A stretch of 54,304 nt of DNA from CAINDI01 sp037127585 (GCA_037127585.1 JBAXYB010000008.1:1-54304), one strand, 5' to 3'. Positions 40,735 through 50,312 are shown, numbered from the stretch's first letter. Translations and numbers: made by a program. The notes: generated by a model from the sequence alone, not told the origin.

Positions 40735-41799
40735 ATGACGAATTGGCTCCAAACAACGGATGCGGATCTGGCCTGGTTTGAGGACGTGTATCGGCGATAT
40801 CGGTTGTTGCACACCGATCCGGCGAATTGCACGCCAATGATCATCATCAATGCGCCCGTCGAACAGATCCCGACCTGGGAACAGCGGTTGGCCGATCCAC
40901 TGGTGATGCTCAGGGCCGAACTCGACCAGATTCGACCGCACGTGGAATTGCACGATGACAAGGTGCCGAGTGTGCGGGTGCAGTTTGGGACGGCGCAGGT
41001 GGCAGCGGCGTTTGGCTGCGAGCTCACGGTGCCGCCCAATAGTTTGCCAGCGGCAGCCACGCACGTTCTGCAGCAGGCCGAAGACGTGGGAAACCTGGCC
41101 ATGCCGTCGCTGGACGCAGGCTGGTACGGCAAGCTGGCCGAGTGGACTCGGCTGTGGCAGGAGCTCCTGCCGCCCGGCGTCGAGATCCAGCATCCGGATA
41201 TCCAGAGTGCGTTCAACACCGCCCATCTGATCCGCGGCAACGATATCCTAACCGATTTCTACGATTGTCCTCAACTGGTGGACGAACTCCTCGACAAGGT
41301 GACCGACTTCATGATCGCGCTGACGCGGCATTTGAAGGTGATGATCAGCGCGGACCGCGAGTGGTTCCTGGACTGGGGATCGATGTGGCGGGGCGGGGCG
41401 CGGATCAGCAACTGTTCGATGCACATGATCAGCCCTGAGTTCTACCGCGAGCATGTGCTGGCGCGGGACCGGCGGTTCTTCGCGGAGGTCGGCGGCGGGC
41501 GGATGCACTACTGCGGGTCGTACTCGGAAGTGATTGGGGAGTTCTTCAAGGTGCCGATGATTTACGGCTTGGACTTCGATATCAGCCATCATGACTTTTT
41601 CGAACTGTGCGAGGCGGCGCCCGAGCGGGTGGTGTTGTGCGCGGGAGACGGAATCGAATCGAAACTCGTGAGCCGACTCCTGGCGGGCGATTGGCCACGC
41701 AAGCGAAATATCATCGTCCACGTCGGTGTGAAATCAATGGCGGAAGGCCGGGCGGTGTTGGGGAAGCTCCGGGCCATGGTTGATTGTGCCGACGAGTAG
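40735..41799 (+). CDS. UroD-like (MtaA/CmuA superfamily) protein
   Basis: 354 aa. The C-terminal part has the methyltransferase/decarboxylase-type blocks: 'ISNCSMHMISPEFYREHVLA', 'GRMHYCGSYSEVIGEFF' (zinc-type His-x-Cys) and 'VVLCAGDGIES'. Haem biosynthesis is unlikely, because the Arg-rich N-terminal substrate motif of real HemE is missing and it lies in a sugar locus. Homologues act in methyl transfer to corrinoids or thiols; no corrinoid protein gene is near. A second UroD-like gene upstream is broken. Confidence 0.75.
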   Translation: MTNWLQTTDADLAWFEDVYRRYRLLHTDPANCTPMIIINAPVEQIPTWEQRLADPLVMLRAELDQIRPHVELHDDKVPSVRVQFGTAQVAAAFGCELTVPPNSLPAAATHVLQQAEDVGNLAMPSLDAGWYGKLAEWTRLWQELLPPGVEIQHPDIQSAFNTAHLIRGNDILTDFYDCPQLVDELLDKVTDFMIALTRHLKVMISADREWFLDWGSMWRGGARISNCSMHMISPEFYREHVLARDRRFFAEVGGGRMHYCGSYSEVIGEFFKVPMIYGLDFDISHHDFFELCEAAPERVVLCAGDGIESKLVSRLLAGDWPRKRNIIVHVGVKSMAEGRAVLGKLRAMVDCADE

Positions 41800-42107
41800 T
41801 CAAGATTCGCTGCGAAGTCTGTTGGCGGTCAGAAAAACGTGATCCGAGGCAACAAATCGGTTCCTGGACGAGAAGAATGAACTTGTGAACAACCTTCGAG
41901 AGGATAATATGGCAACAAATGAACCTCAACCGCCAGCGATGGTCGTTGGCACAAGGACATATGGGAAATGTCGGATGACTTGCACTCACATCGCATGACC
42001 AGAACAAACGTGACGGGAAAACTAGCTACTACTCGACGAGTCACCAGAGGAACCGGTGCATTCCTTTATCCAGAATCAGTTCCAACTGACACAAAGGCAT
42101 CGAAAAT
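41800..42107. other. Intergenic stretch, no gene seen
   Basis: 308 bp of visibly lower GC than both neighbours. The only ORF with a start (29 codons from 41909) has no supporting features. No terminator-like hairpin with a T-run was found. It may hold the promoter for the downstream SDR-transketolase operon. Confidence 0.4.
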
Positions 42108-42881
42108 ATGAGTTCAAAAAAAATATTAAACGGGAAAGTCGCGTTGATTATTGGCAGCGGACGTGGCCTGGGCGCGGCGATTGCCCAAGCGTATGCGCGG
42201 GAAGGCGCGCGGCTGGTTTGCGCGGATTTGGATGTGGCAGCGGCGCGCCAGACGCTGGCGGCTTGCCGTCAAACCAAGCGCGGCGCGGCCGAAACCTTGG
42301 ACGTTTCCGACCCGACACAATGCCGGCGGCTCGCGGCGAAGATCGGCACGATCGACATCTTGGTCAATTGCGCTGCAATCTGTCTGGTCGATCCGATCTT
42401 GGAAGTCGCACCGGAGCGTTGGGACAAAGTTTTTGCCGTGAATGTGCGCGGCGCGTTCTTCATCATGCAGGCGGTCGCAAGCGGGATGGTCAAGCGCGGA
42501 CACGGACGCATCATTCAAATTACCTCGCCGGCTGCGAAGATGGGTTTCCCCAATTTCGTCTCGTACGCCGCGAGCAAAGCGGCCGTCGACTCGATGGTGC
42601 GCGCCGGTGCTGTCGCGTGGGGACAACACGGCGTGACGGTGAATTCCATCGCGCCCGGACGGATGACGGGCGGGATGATCGATGAGTTGGAAGTGGAATT
42701 GGTTCGCGTGACCGGCAAGAGCGCGGCCGAATTGAAAGCCGAACGCACCAAGGGCTTGCCGATCCCCCGCCGGGTCGAACCGTCCGAAGTGGCCGAGGCC
42801 GCCGTCTGGCTCGCCAGCGACGCAGCAGCGTACGTGAACGGCGAACGGTTCAACTTTACCGGCGGCATGGAGTTGTCATGA
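42108..42881 (+). CDS. Short-chain dehydrogenase 1
   Basis: 257 aa classical SDR: 'IIGSGRGLG' nucleotide-binding loop, 'NCAA', catalytic Ser in 'ITSPAAK' and 'YAASK'. It oxidises or reduces a sugar, sugar acid or polyol; the substrate is not deducible. The stop overlaps the transketolase N-terminal gene (ATGA), and it heads a run of six or more overlapping genes. Confidence 0.9.
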   Translation: MSSKKILNGKVALIIGSGRGLGAAIAQAYAREGARLVCADLDVAAARQTLAACRQTKRGAAETLDVSDPTQCRRLAAKIGTIDILVNCAAICLVDPILEVAPERWDKVFAVNVRGAFFIMQAVASGMVKRGHGRIIQITSPAAKMGFPNFVSYAASKAAVDSMVRAGAVAWGQHGVTVNSIAPGRMTGGMIDELEVELVRVTGKSAAELKAERTKGLPIPRRVEPSEVAEAAVWLASDAAAYVNGERFNFTGGMELS

Positions 42882-43690
42882 CAGCGCTCCAGTCAAAAGC
42901 CAAACAGCTGCGCCGGCACGTGCTGCGCATGGCAGAAGTGGTCGGGCAAGGCTACGTCGGACAGGGGCTGGGCATCGCGGACCTGCTGGCGGTGATGTAT
43001 TTTGACGAACTGAAGTACGACCCGAGCCGTCTGGACTGGCCGGACCGGGACCGGTTCCTCCTCTCGATCGGGCATTACTCGATTGGGCTTTACGCCGCGC
43101 TCGCGGAAGCCGGCATCATCCCGCTCGCGGAACTGGACACGTACGGCCGGGATGGCTCGCGCCTCGAGATGAGCGGCACGGAACACATCTGTCCCGGCCT
43201 GGAGATCACCGGAGGCTCGTTGGGGCATGGCTTGTCGCAAGCCGTCGGCATGGCCATCGGTTTGCGGCTGGATCAACGGCCAGCACGAGTTTTCAATCTG
43301 CTCAGCGACGGCGAATGCCAAGAAGGCTCGACGTGGGAAGCCGCGATGTGCGCGGCGCATTACCGGCTGGAGAATCTCTTCGCATTCATCGATTGCAACA
43401 ATCAGCAAGCCGACGGACCACCGAAACAGATCATGAACATCGAACCCATCGACCAGAAATGGCGGGCGTTCGGCTGGGACACGCAGCGCATCAACGGCAA
43501 CGACATCCGCGCCATCACGGACGCCATCGTGCGCGCCAAGCGCACCGCCGGTCAACCTCACGCCATCGTGCTCGATACATTGATGGGCAAAGGGGTCCGG
43601 CTGTTCGAGGAACGCGAGAAGAACCATTTCATCCGCGTCGAGCCCAGCGAGTGGCAGCAGGCCCGCGTGCAGTTGGAGGAAAACCAATGA
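42878..43690 (+). CDS. Transketolase, N-terminal (ThDP-binding) subunit
   Basis: 270 aa. This is the pyrophosphate-binding half of a split transketolase: 'GQGLGIADLLAVMYF', 'TGGSLGHGLSQAVG', 'SDGECQEGSTWEAAM' (ThDP/Mg motif GDG...N type) and 'CNNQQADG'. Its ATG overlaps the SDR stop and its stop overlaps the C-terminal subunit start (both ATGA). It would exchange two-carbon units between sugar phosphates once joined to its partner. Confidence 0.94.
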   Translation: MTALQSKAKQLRRHVLRMAEVVGQGYVGQGLGIADLLAVMYFDELKYDPSRLDWPDRDRFLLSIGHYSIGLYAALAEAGIIPLAELDTYGRDGSRLEMSGTEHICPGLEITGGSLGHGLSQAVGMAIGLRLDQRPARVFNLLSDGECQEGSTWEAAMCAAHYRLENLFAFIDCNNQQADGPPKQIMNIEPIDQKWRAFGWDTQRINGNDIRAITDAIVRAKRTAGQPHAIVLDTLMGKGVRLFEEREKNHFIRVEPSEWQQARVQLEENQ

Positions 43691-44655
43691 GCGGCGTGAC
43701 CGGCAACATCCTGACATCGGCTACCGACGGCGGCCAAACTCTCACGGCGCCGTTCGGCCACGCACTCGTCGCGGCGGTGGAGCGCAACCCGCGCATCGTT
43801 GGCTTAAGCGCAGACTTAGCGAAGTACACCGACATCCACATTTTTCGCGACCGACACCCCGACCGGTTTTTCCAGATCGGCATGGCCGAGCAAAACCTGA
43901 TTGGCGTCGCGGCCGGGCTGGCGCGCATTGGGTTCGTCCCGTTCCTGACGACCTACTGCGTCTTCGCGACGCGGCGCGCGTACGACTTCATCGCGATGGA
44001 TGCCGCGTTGGGCCGGGCCAATGTGAAGATCATTGCCGGCTTGCCGGGCTTGACCACCGGCTATGGCGGGACGCATCAAGGCATCGAAGATCTTGCCCTG
44101 ATGCGGTCAATTCCCAATCTGACCGTCATCGATCCCTGTGACGCGACCGAAGTCGCGCAGGCCACAACCGCCATCGCACAGCATGTGGGCCCGGTCTACA
44201 TGCGTCTGTTGCGCGGACAGGTGCCGGTCGTGCTGGATGCGCACAAGTATCAATTCGAAATCGGCAAAGCCAAGCTACTGCGCGATGGCAACGACGTGGC
44301 GATTATCAGCACCGGCTTGATGACCGGGCGGGCGCTGGAAGCCGCGGTCACTCTCGCAGCGGAAGGTATCGCCGCGGCGGTGCTCCATGTAAGCACGCTG
44401 AAACCGTTTGACCGGCAAGCGGTGCTGGAGTTGTTGGCGCGCGTGCCCCGGGTGGTCACGGCCGAGAATCACTTGATTACCGGCGGACTGGCCAGCGCGG
44501 TGGCGGATGCGGTGACCGACGCGGGCTTGCCGGTTCGCCTCCGGCGAGTCGGGATCCCGGATTGTTTTTGCGAAAGCGGGTCGTTGCCGTACCTCGCGGA
44601 GCGGTACCGGATGCGCGCGGCGGACATCGCCGAGCAAGCGAAGAAAGCACTATGA
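43687..44655 (+). CDS. Transketolase, C-terminal subunit
   Basis: 322 aa from the ATG at 43687; the longer frame beginning at 43315 is a shadow of the N-terminal subunit. The pyrimidine-binding domain has the key Glu in 'GMAEQNLIGVAAG', then 'FLTTYCVFATRRAYDF' and 'GLTTGYGGTHQG', followed by the transketolase C domain. Together with the preceding gene it is a complete enzyme. Confidence 0.94.
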   Translation: MSGVTGNILTSATDGGQTLTAPFGHALVAAVERNPRIVGLSADLAKYTDIHIFRDRHPDRFFQIGMAEQNLIGVAAGLARIGFVPFLTTYCVFATRRAYDFIAMDAALGRANVKIIAGLPGLTTGYGGTHQGIEDLALMRSIPNLTVIDPCDATEVAQATTAIAQHVGPVYMRLLRGQVPVVLDAHKYQFEIGKAKLLRDGNDVAIISTGLMTGRALEAAVTLAAEGIAAAVLHVSTLKPFDRQAVLELLARVPRVVTAENHLITGGLASAVADAVTDAGLPVRLRRVGIPDCFCESGSLPYLAERYRMRAADIAEQAKKAL

Positions 44656-45830
44656 AGATCAAAAGCATTGAAACATTCACCGTCAGCGCCGGTTGGAAGA
44701 ACTGGCTGTTTGTTCGCGTGCATACCGACGACGGAATGCATGGGCTTGGCGAAGGCACTCTCAATGGCTTCATCAAGACGACCGAAGCGGCGGTGCAGGA
44801 ACTGGCGCATCTCGCGGTGGGACAAGACCCGCGCAATGTGCGGCAATTGGCGCAACGGCTGATGGACAGCGTCTCGCTGGATGGCGGCCACATTCATCGC
44901 ACGGCGATTGCCGCCATCGAAGTTGCCTGCTGGGACATTCTGGGCAAGTCCCTCGGTGTGCCGATCTGGCAATTGCTGGGCGGCCGGGTGCGTGATTCTG
45001 TGTTGGGCTATGCCAACGGTTGGTATCGGACCGAGCGCACTCCGGAACACTTTGTTCGCGCCGCGGAGGGCGTCGTCAACCAGGGTTTCCACGCACTCAA
45101 GGTTGACCCCTTCGGCACGGCCCAAGGCTTCATCGAAGATGCCGAACTGCAACTGGCGTGTGACATCATCGGCGCGTTGCGCACCCGGTTTCCGGCGCTC
45201 AGGATCCTGATCGATGTGCATGCGCGATTCACCGAGGCCGATGCTCTCCGGGCCGCCCGCAAAATGGCACCCTTCGATTTGTATTGGTGGGAAGAGCCGA
45301 CGACCCGGGAACGCGAGGCGCCGGCAAACGCCGTGGCGCGGCAGTGTCCGATCCGTGTCGCCACGGGCGAGATGTATGACACGGTCGGTCAATTCTATAC
45401 CTTGGCCGCCGGCGGGGGAGTGAATATTTTCCAACCCGAACCGATGTCGCTGGGCGGAATCGGCCCCACGCTGGCCGTGGCCAACCTCGCCCTGGCGCAC
45501 GGCAGTTGGATCGCGCCGCATCAAAGCGGCGGGCCGGTGGCCACAGCGGTCTGCCTGCAACTCGCCGCCTGCGTGCCGAATTTCCTCATCCAGGAACACT
45601 TCGACCCATTCAATGAGCCGTGGACGCGTCAACTGGTGACGTGGGCGCCGGCACTTGATCCGGCCACGGGTCATCTCTCACTGCCGACCGCTCCCGGTCT
45701 TGGTCTCGACCTGAACGTCGCCGTCGCGCGGGAACACCCCTACGATCCCCATGCCTACCTCAATGTTTTTAAGGAAGGCTGGGAAAAGCGCCTCGGGCAA
45801 ACCGCCGGGACTGTCGAGACCCCACCTTGA
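44652..45830 (+). CDS. Enolase-superfamily sugar-acid dehydratase 1
   Basis: 392 aa from the ATG at 44652 (overlaps the previous stop). MR/MLE-type barrel with acid/base 'HALKVDPFG', metal ligands in 'ILIDVHARF', 'YWWEEPT' and 'VATGEMYD', and the His of 'APHQSGGP'. The members with K-x-D in this place include aldonate dehydratases; gluconate/galactonate-type substrates are possible but not proven. The gene next to it is a second, distinct member. Confidence 0.85.
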   Translation: MKIKSIETFTVSAGWKNWLFVRVHTDDGMHGLGEGTLNGFIKTTEAAVQELAHLAVGQDPRNVRQLAQRLMDSVSLDGGHIHRTAIAAIEVACWDILGKSLGVPIWQLLGGRVRDSVLGYANGWYRTERTPEHFVRAAEGVVNQGFHALKVDPFGTAQGFIEDAELQLACDIIGALRTRFPALRILIDVHARFTEADALRAARKMAPFDLYWWEEPTTREREAPANAVARQCPIRVATGEMYDTVGQFYTLAAGGGVNIFQPEPMSLGGIGPTLAVANLALAHGSWIAPHQSGGPVATAVCLQLAACVPNFLIQEHFDPFNEPWTRQLVTWAPALDPATGHLSLPTAPGLGLDLNVAVAREHPYDPHAYLNVFKEGWEKRLGQTAGTVETPP

Positions 45831-47011
45831 AAATCACACGCATCGAGACACTACGCATCCCCGCTTACCCCAACCTGCTCTGGGTACGCGTTCATTCGGA
45901 TAACGGGTTGGTCGGTTTGGGCGAGACTTACTATCAGCCGGCCGCAGTCGAAGCCATCATCCACGATTTCGCCGCGCCGATGCTGCTCGGGCAAAGCGCG
46001 TTTGACCGGGAGCGACACTGGCAGGCGCTGTTCTGCTGGGCAAATTTCTTCGGGTATGCCGGCGCGGAAATGCGGGCGATCTCCGCCCTCGACATCGCGC
46101 TCTGGGATTTGTTCGGCCAACACGTCGGCCAACCCATCTACAATCTGCTCGGCGGTCGGAGCCGGGAGCGGATCCGCGTGTACAACACCTGCGTCAACAC
46201 GCCCAAGTATGCGGATCAGGACGGATTCCTGAAACAGCCGGGCGAACTAGCCCGGTCGCTTCTCGACGAGGGCATCACCCAGATGAAAGTCTGGCCGTGG
46301 GATCGGTTCGCGCCGCAATTGCAAGTGCAGTCGGTGACGGGGCCGGCCGGTTGGTCCGCCGTCGGGCCGGTCGGGCACGATCTTGCGCCGGAAGACTTGC
46401 AGGCCGGGCTGCAGTGCGTTCAGGAGATTCGCCAGGCGGTTGGGACGCGGATGCAGATCGCCATCGAAGGTCATTCGCGCTGGGACATCAACTGCGCCCT
46501 GCGCATCGCGCGCGCGCTCGAACCCTACGACGTGATTTGGATGGAGGACATCATTCAACCCGACTGCGTGGCGGACTTGCGCCGGTTGGTGGACGAGTCG
46601 CGCGTGCCGCAATGTGTTTCGGAGCGGCTGTTCACGAAGTTTGCCTTCCGCGAAGTCCTCGCCGCCGGTGCCGCGCACATCGTCATGCCGGATGTGATCT
46701 GGACCGGCGGGATTACCGAAGCCGCCAAGATTGCCGTGCTGGCCGACGCGCATCACCTGCCGGTCGCGCCGCACGATTGCACCGGGCCAGTCAATTTGTT
46801 GGCGTGCCTGCATCTCTGCGCGGCGCTTCCGAACGCGATGGTGATGGAAATCGTCCGCGGTTTTGTCCGCGGCTATTACACCGAATTGCTGACGCCGCCG
46901 GTCGAGGTGCGCGACGGCCACGTCGCCTTGGAATTTGGCCCCGGCTTGGGCGCGCAACTCCGGCCGGAAATACTCCAGCGAAAGGACGCCGTCCGGCGTG
47001 TATCCGAATGA
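45827..47011 (+). CDS. Enolase-superfamily sugar-acid dehydratase 2
   Basis: 394 aa starting with a TTG at 45827 that overlaps the preceding TGA (TTGA); no ATG is present at the family-like N-terminus. Metal and catalytic positions: 'QIAIEGHSRWD', 'VIWMEDIIQP', 'CVSERLFT' and 'APHDCTGP'. 'TQMKVWPWDRFAP' is at the acid/base strand, unlike the first enzyme, so the two are likely to act on different substrates or at different steps. Confidence 0.84.
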   Translation: MKITRIETLRIPAYPNLLWVRVHSDNGLVGLGETYYQPAAVEAIIHDFAAPMLLGQSAFDRERHWQALFCWANFFGYAGAEMRAISALDIALWDLFGQHVGQPIYNLLGGRSRERIRVYNTCVNTPKYADQDGFLKQPGELARSLLDEGITQMKVWPWDRFAPQLQVQSVTGPAGWSAVGPVGHDLAPEDLQAGLQCVQEIRQAVGTRMQIAIEGHSRWDINCALRIARALEPYDVIWMEDIIQPDCVADLRRLVDESRVPQCVSERLFTKFAFREVLAAGAAHIVMPDVIWTGGITEAAKIAVLADAHHLPVAPHDCTGPVNLLACLHLCAALPNAMVMEIVRGFVRGYYTELLTPPVEVRDGHVALEFGPGLGAQLRPEILQRKDAVRRVSE

Positions 47012-47799
47012 ACTCTCTTCGACAACGCATTGAGGAACGCAAGGTGAATGCCGGCGAACTCGCCAGTTGGTGGCTCGGCGGCAGCGGGTTTGTCTTTAAG
47101 ACCAGCCGGGGAACGATCGGTTACATCGATCCCTATCTTTCCAACAGCGTCGAGACCATGTTTGGTCAAGGCCGCGCATTCGCGCCGCCGATCCTGCCGG
47201 AGGAAGTGCGGGCGGACGTGGTCGTGTCCACCCATTGGCACGAAGACCATCTCGATCCCGGAACGATTCCCGGCATCGTGAAACAGAACCCGGCCGTCAC
47301 GCTCGTCATGCCGCCCAGCGCGATGGCGCACGCCGTCCACTGGGGCATCCCGCGCCAGAACATTCAAGCCCTCACCGCCGGCCAGAAAATTACGGTCGCA
47401 GACATCGTCATCGAACACACGCCAGCCCGCCACGACGCAGGCGTCGTCGGCTGGGAAGTGCCGGACGCAATGGGAGTTTTCCTGCACGCCGAAGGCCGGA
47501 AGGTCTACCACAGCGGCGACACCGAATATGACATTCGGCTGCGACTCCTGAAACGGCACCGCCCGGATCTGGCGTTGGTTTGCATCAACGGCGTCGGCGG
47601 CAACATGAACGCCCACGAAGCCGCTCTATTGGTGTGGCAACTCGGCGCCCCTGTCGTCGTCCCGATGCATCATCTGATCTGGGCCGGCAATCCCGGTGGA
47701 GACGAGGCGACGCTCGATCCGCAATTGTTTGCCGACACCTACCGGCGGCTCGGCGGCACCGGCCGCGTGGTCCTACCGGTGGTCGGGAGCGAAATATGA
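47008..47799 (+). CDS. UlaG-like metallo-beta-lactamase-fold lactonase
   Basis: 263 aa from the ATG at 47008 (the upstream frame from 46297 is a shadow). The metal-binding motif 'STHWHEDHLDPG', then 'TPARHDAG', 'HSGDTEYD' and 'VPMHHLIW' give a full MBL-fold site. The closest functional type is UlaG, L-ascorbate-6-phosphate lactonase. In this cluster it probably opens a sugar lactone made by one of the dehydrogenases, by inference. Confidence 0.85.
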   Translation: MNSLRQRIEERKVNAGELASWWLGGSGFVFKTSRGTIGYIDPYLSNSVETMFGQGRAFAPPILPEEVRADVVVSTHWHEDHLDPGTIPGIVKQNPAVTLVMPPSAMAHAVHWGIPRQNIQALTAGQKITVADIVIEHTPARHDAGVVGWEVPDAMGVFLHAEGRKVYHSGDTEYDIRLRLLKRHRPDLALVCINGVGGNMNAHEAALLVWQLGAPVVVPMHHLIWAGNPGGDEATLDPQLFADTYRRLGGTGRVVLPVVGSEI

Positions 47800-48542
47800 A
47801 AGGCGTGGCCGGCCAGCGCGTGTTGATTACCGGGGGTTGCGGCGACATTGGAACGGCCGTCGCGCGCCGGTTCCTCGAACAGGGAGCCTCCGTGGTCCTC
47901 GCGGACTTGCGCGACACCCGCCAGCTCGACGCGCCGTATGTTCATTGCGACGTAACGGATGCCGGGTCGGTGACGGCTGCGGTGGCGTTCACGGTCGACC
48001 GCTTGGGTGGTTTGGATGTGGGCATTGCCAATGCCGGGATGGTGGCCAATGCCCCGTTGCTCGACGCGAAGCTCGAAGATTTTCAGCGCACGCTGGCGGT
48101 GAACCTGACCGGCAGCATGCTAGTCGCGCAAGCCGTCGCCCGCGTGCTGGTCCAAAATCCACCGTCGGCGACCGGCCATCGCGGGACGATTTTGTTTACC
48201 GGGAGCTGGGTCCAGACGATGCCGTGGCCGGGCGGCACGGCGTATTGCGCCAGCAAAGGCGGACAGGAAATGCTCATGAAAGTCGCGGCGCAGGAATTGG
48301 CTGCGCACGGCATCACCTGCAACATCGTCGCGCCCGGCTTTGTCTATGCCGGACTGACGAAAGGCATCTACGATCGCGACGCGACATTTCGCGGCCGGGT
48401 GGACAGCACCGTTCCGCTGGGACGGATGAGCACGGCCGAGGAAGTTGCCGGCGCGTTTGTGTTTTTAGCGAGCACGGACGGCAATTATGTAACCGGGACC
48501 ACGCTGGTCGTCGATGGCGGCGCCTCACTGGTCAAACGATAA
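47796..48542 (+). CDS. Short-chain dehydrogenase 2
   Basis: 248 aa, ATG overlapping the lactonase stop. 'ITGGCGDIG' loop, 'IANAGMV', catalytic Ser in 'FTGSWVQ' and 'YCASK', C-terminal 'VTGTTLVVDGG'. It is similar to the third SDR 200 bp further on ('GDIG', 'GSWV'), suggesting duplication within the locus. Confidence 0.9.
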   Translation: MKGVAGQRVLITGGCGDIGTAVARRFLEQGASVVLADLRDTRQLDAPYVHCDVTDAGSVTAAVAFTVDRLGGLDVGIANAGMVANAPLLDAKLEDFQRTLAVNLTGSMLVAQAVARVLVQNPPSATGHRGTILFTGSWVQTMPWPGGTAYCASKGGQEMLMKVAAQELAAHGITCNIVAPGFVYAGLTKGIYDRDATFRGRVDSTVPLGRMSTAEEVAGAFVFLASTDGNYVTGTTLVVDGGASLVKR

Positions 48543-48745
48543 GGACAGTAAACTATAATGATCAAGAAATCGACCCACACGAAGACAAACGTCCGGAATG
48601 CCAGCGTGCCCAACATGGAGTTGACCTTCTAAAAAAGCGGCGAACGCCCAGCGGCGCGAGCAATTACGTGGACGGCCATGTGCTGGTGGTCGATGGCGGA
48701 TGGATGGGACGATGATTTCCCGTCACTGATGGAAAGAGACAAATC
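48543..48745 (+). pseudogene. Remnant of an SDR gene 3' end
   Basis: Bases 48655-48714 encode 'ASNYVDGHVLVVDGGWMGR' and a stop, a typical SDR C-terminus, with no SDR body in front of it. The preceding 100 bp contain only a 24-codon ORF without features. A whole SDR gene has been lost by deletion. Confidence 0.75.
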
Positions 48746-49603
48746 ATGAATCGACTAACGAATAAGACAATCCTGATAACTGCCGGCTACGGCGACATCG
48801 GCCGGGCCACTTGCCGTCGCTGTTGCGAGGAAGGCGCTACCGTGATCATGACCGGGCGTAAACCGGCGAAGGAAGGCGAAGCCATCGCTCACGTCACGGA
48901 GAGCGAGGCACACCGCCGGCAACTGGAGCGGCTGGCCGCCCTTGGCGTGCCGGCCCCGAAGGCGAGTGGACGTATCGAGTACCGGGTTTGCGATAGTGCC
49001 CGGCGCGACTCGATTGACGCCTTGTTTTCCGACATTCGCCGCCATCACCCGCGGGTGGACGTCGTGATCGGCAACGCCGCTCTGGTCTATAACGAACCGT
49101 TCCTGAATCTGGATCCCGGACACTGGCAGGAAACGATGGATCTCAACCTCACCGGACAGTTCCATCTCGGCCAAGCCGCCGCCCGGATCATGGTGCAGCA
49201 GGAGCCTCTTCAGTCGCCTGGCTGCGAGCGCGGTGTGCGGGGCAAGATCCTGTTCAACGGATCGTGGGTCGGCGACATGCCGTGGGCGGAAGGTTGTAGT
49301 TATGCCGTGGCGAAGGCCGGCCTCAAGACCATGGTCAAGGCCATGGCCAACGAACTAGCCGCGCATGGCATCCGCGTGAACGTCATGGCCCCCGGTATCG
49401 TGATGGCCGGACTCTCGAAGCAGTGCTACGAGAACGACCCGAAGTTCGGACCGCGCACCCAGTCGGTCATTCCGCTGCGGGAATTCGGCACCGTGGATCA
49501 GTGCGCGGACGCCTTCCTGTTCTTGGCCAGCGACGAGGCGGACTACGTCACCGGAACCACGCTGTTGGTGGATGGTGGCGCGAGCATCCCGAGGAGAGAT
49601 TGA
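48746..49603 (+). CDS. Short-chain dehydrogenase 3
   Basis: 285 aa with an AAAGAGAC ribosome-site region ahead of the ATG. 'ITAGYGDIG' loop, catalytic 'YAVAK' preceded by Ser in 'FNGSWVGDMPW', C-terminal 'VTGTTLLVDGG'. An insertion of about 25 residues after the first strands ('EAIAHVTESEAHRRQLERL') makes it longer than the other two. Substrate unknown. Confidence 0.9.
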   Translation: MNRLTNKTILITAGYGDIGRATCRRCCEEGATVIMTGRKPAKEGEAIAHVTESEAHRRQLERLAALGVPAPKASGRIEYRVCDSARRDSIDALFSDIRRHHPRVDVVIGNAALVYNEPFLNLDPGHWQETMDLNLTGQFHLGQAAARIMVQQEPLQSPGCERGVRGKILFNGSWVGDMPWAEGCSYAVAKAGLKTMVKAMANELAAHGIRVNVMAPGIVMAGLSKQCYENDPKFGPRTQSVIPLREFGTVDQCADAFLFLASDEADYVTGTTLLVDGGASIPRRD

Positions 49604-49607
49604 CCTG

Positions 49608-50312
49608 ATGAAATTTTCTTACGTGTTGCCCGATCCGTCCACGTACCGGGATTGGGCGGAATTCGAGGGCGACCTCGCCTCTGTGAAACAGGCCGGATAC
49701 GACGCGGTGGAACTGTAAATCGCTGACCCGGCCACGTTCGACGAGCTGCGCGCGCGGAGGGCATTGCAAACGGCGGGTTTGCCCATGTGCGCTTTTCAGA
49801 CCGGTGCCAGCTACGCCACCCGTGGCAACTGCCTCGCCACGGCCAACGACGCGGTGCGGGAACGCACCGAGAAGCTGCTACTGTCGTTTGTTGAGCTGGC
49901 TGCACGCTGGAACGCCGTGATCGTCTTCGGGTCGCTCCAAGGCCGGTTGAAGGATGAACCCGACCGGGTGGTCGGTGAAGCCCGGATCACCCGGGCCATG
50001 CACACCATCGGCGAACAGGCCACTGCCCGGGGCGTAACGATTACGTTTGAGCCGGTCAATCATCTGGAGGCCACCAATGATTTCTTCAGCCGGGGCGGGG
50101 CGGCGATCGCCAAGGGCGATTGGGCGGGGGCCATCGACTACTACACGCAAGCCATCGCCCTCGACCCGAAATTCGCCATCGCCTATCTCGGCCGGGGCAT
50201 TGCCCGTGAACGCATACGAAGATGCAATGAAACCGGCAGCCATTGCGGCAGTAACCAGAAAATCTTGCGGACAAGAACCGGATATGAGTTGATGGCGGAG
50301 CTGTATCCATAA
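49608..50312 (+). pseudogene. Sugar isomerase/epimerase with nonsense codon, fused to a TPR fragment
   Basis: From ATG 49608 the frame reads an AP-endonuclease-2-type N-terminus and meets TAA at 49716-49718 ('GYDAVEL' stop 'IADPATF'); CAA for Gln is the likely ancestor. The same frame goes on through 'FGSLQGRLKDEPD' and 'TFEPVNHLEATNDF', then switches at about 50090 to a TPR motif ('AIAKGDWAGAIDYYTQAIAL' and 'DPKFAIAYLGRG') and to unrelated sequence. So it is both truncated and chimeric. Confidence 0.85.

Noticed and set aside
40383..41240. 285-aa minus-strand frame spanning the regulator and UroD-like genes
   Set aside because: It is antisense to two clear genes and shows no motifs.
40735..41799. 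HemE (haem biosynthesis) assignment
   Set aside because: The substrate-binding N-terminal motif of true uroporphyrinogen decarboxylase is missing and the context is sugar metabolism.
42108..44655. Sulfo-transketolase (sulfoquinovose) pathway
   Set aside because: A split transketolase and SDR are present, but there is no sulfoquinovosidase, sulfonate exporter or sulfo-specific isomerase in the locus.
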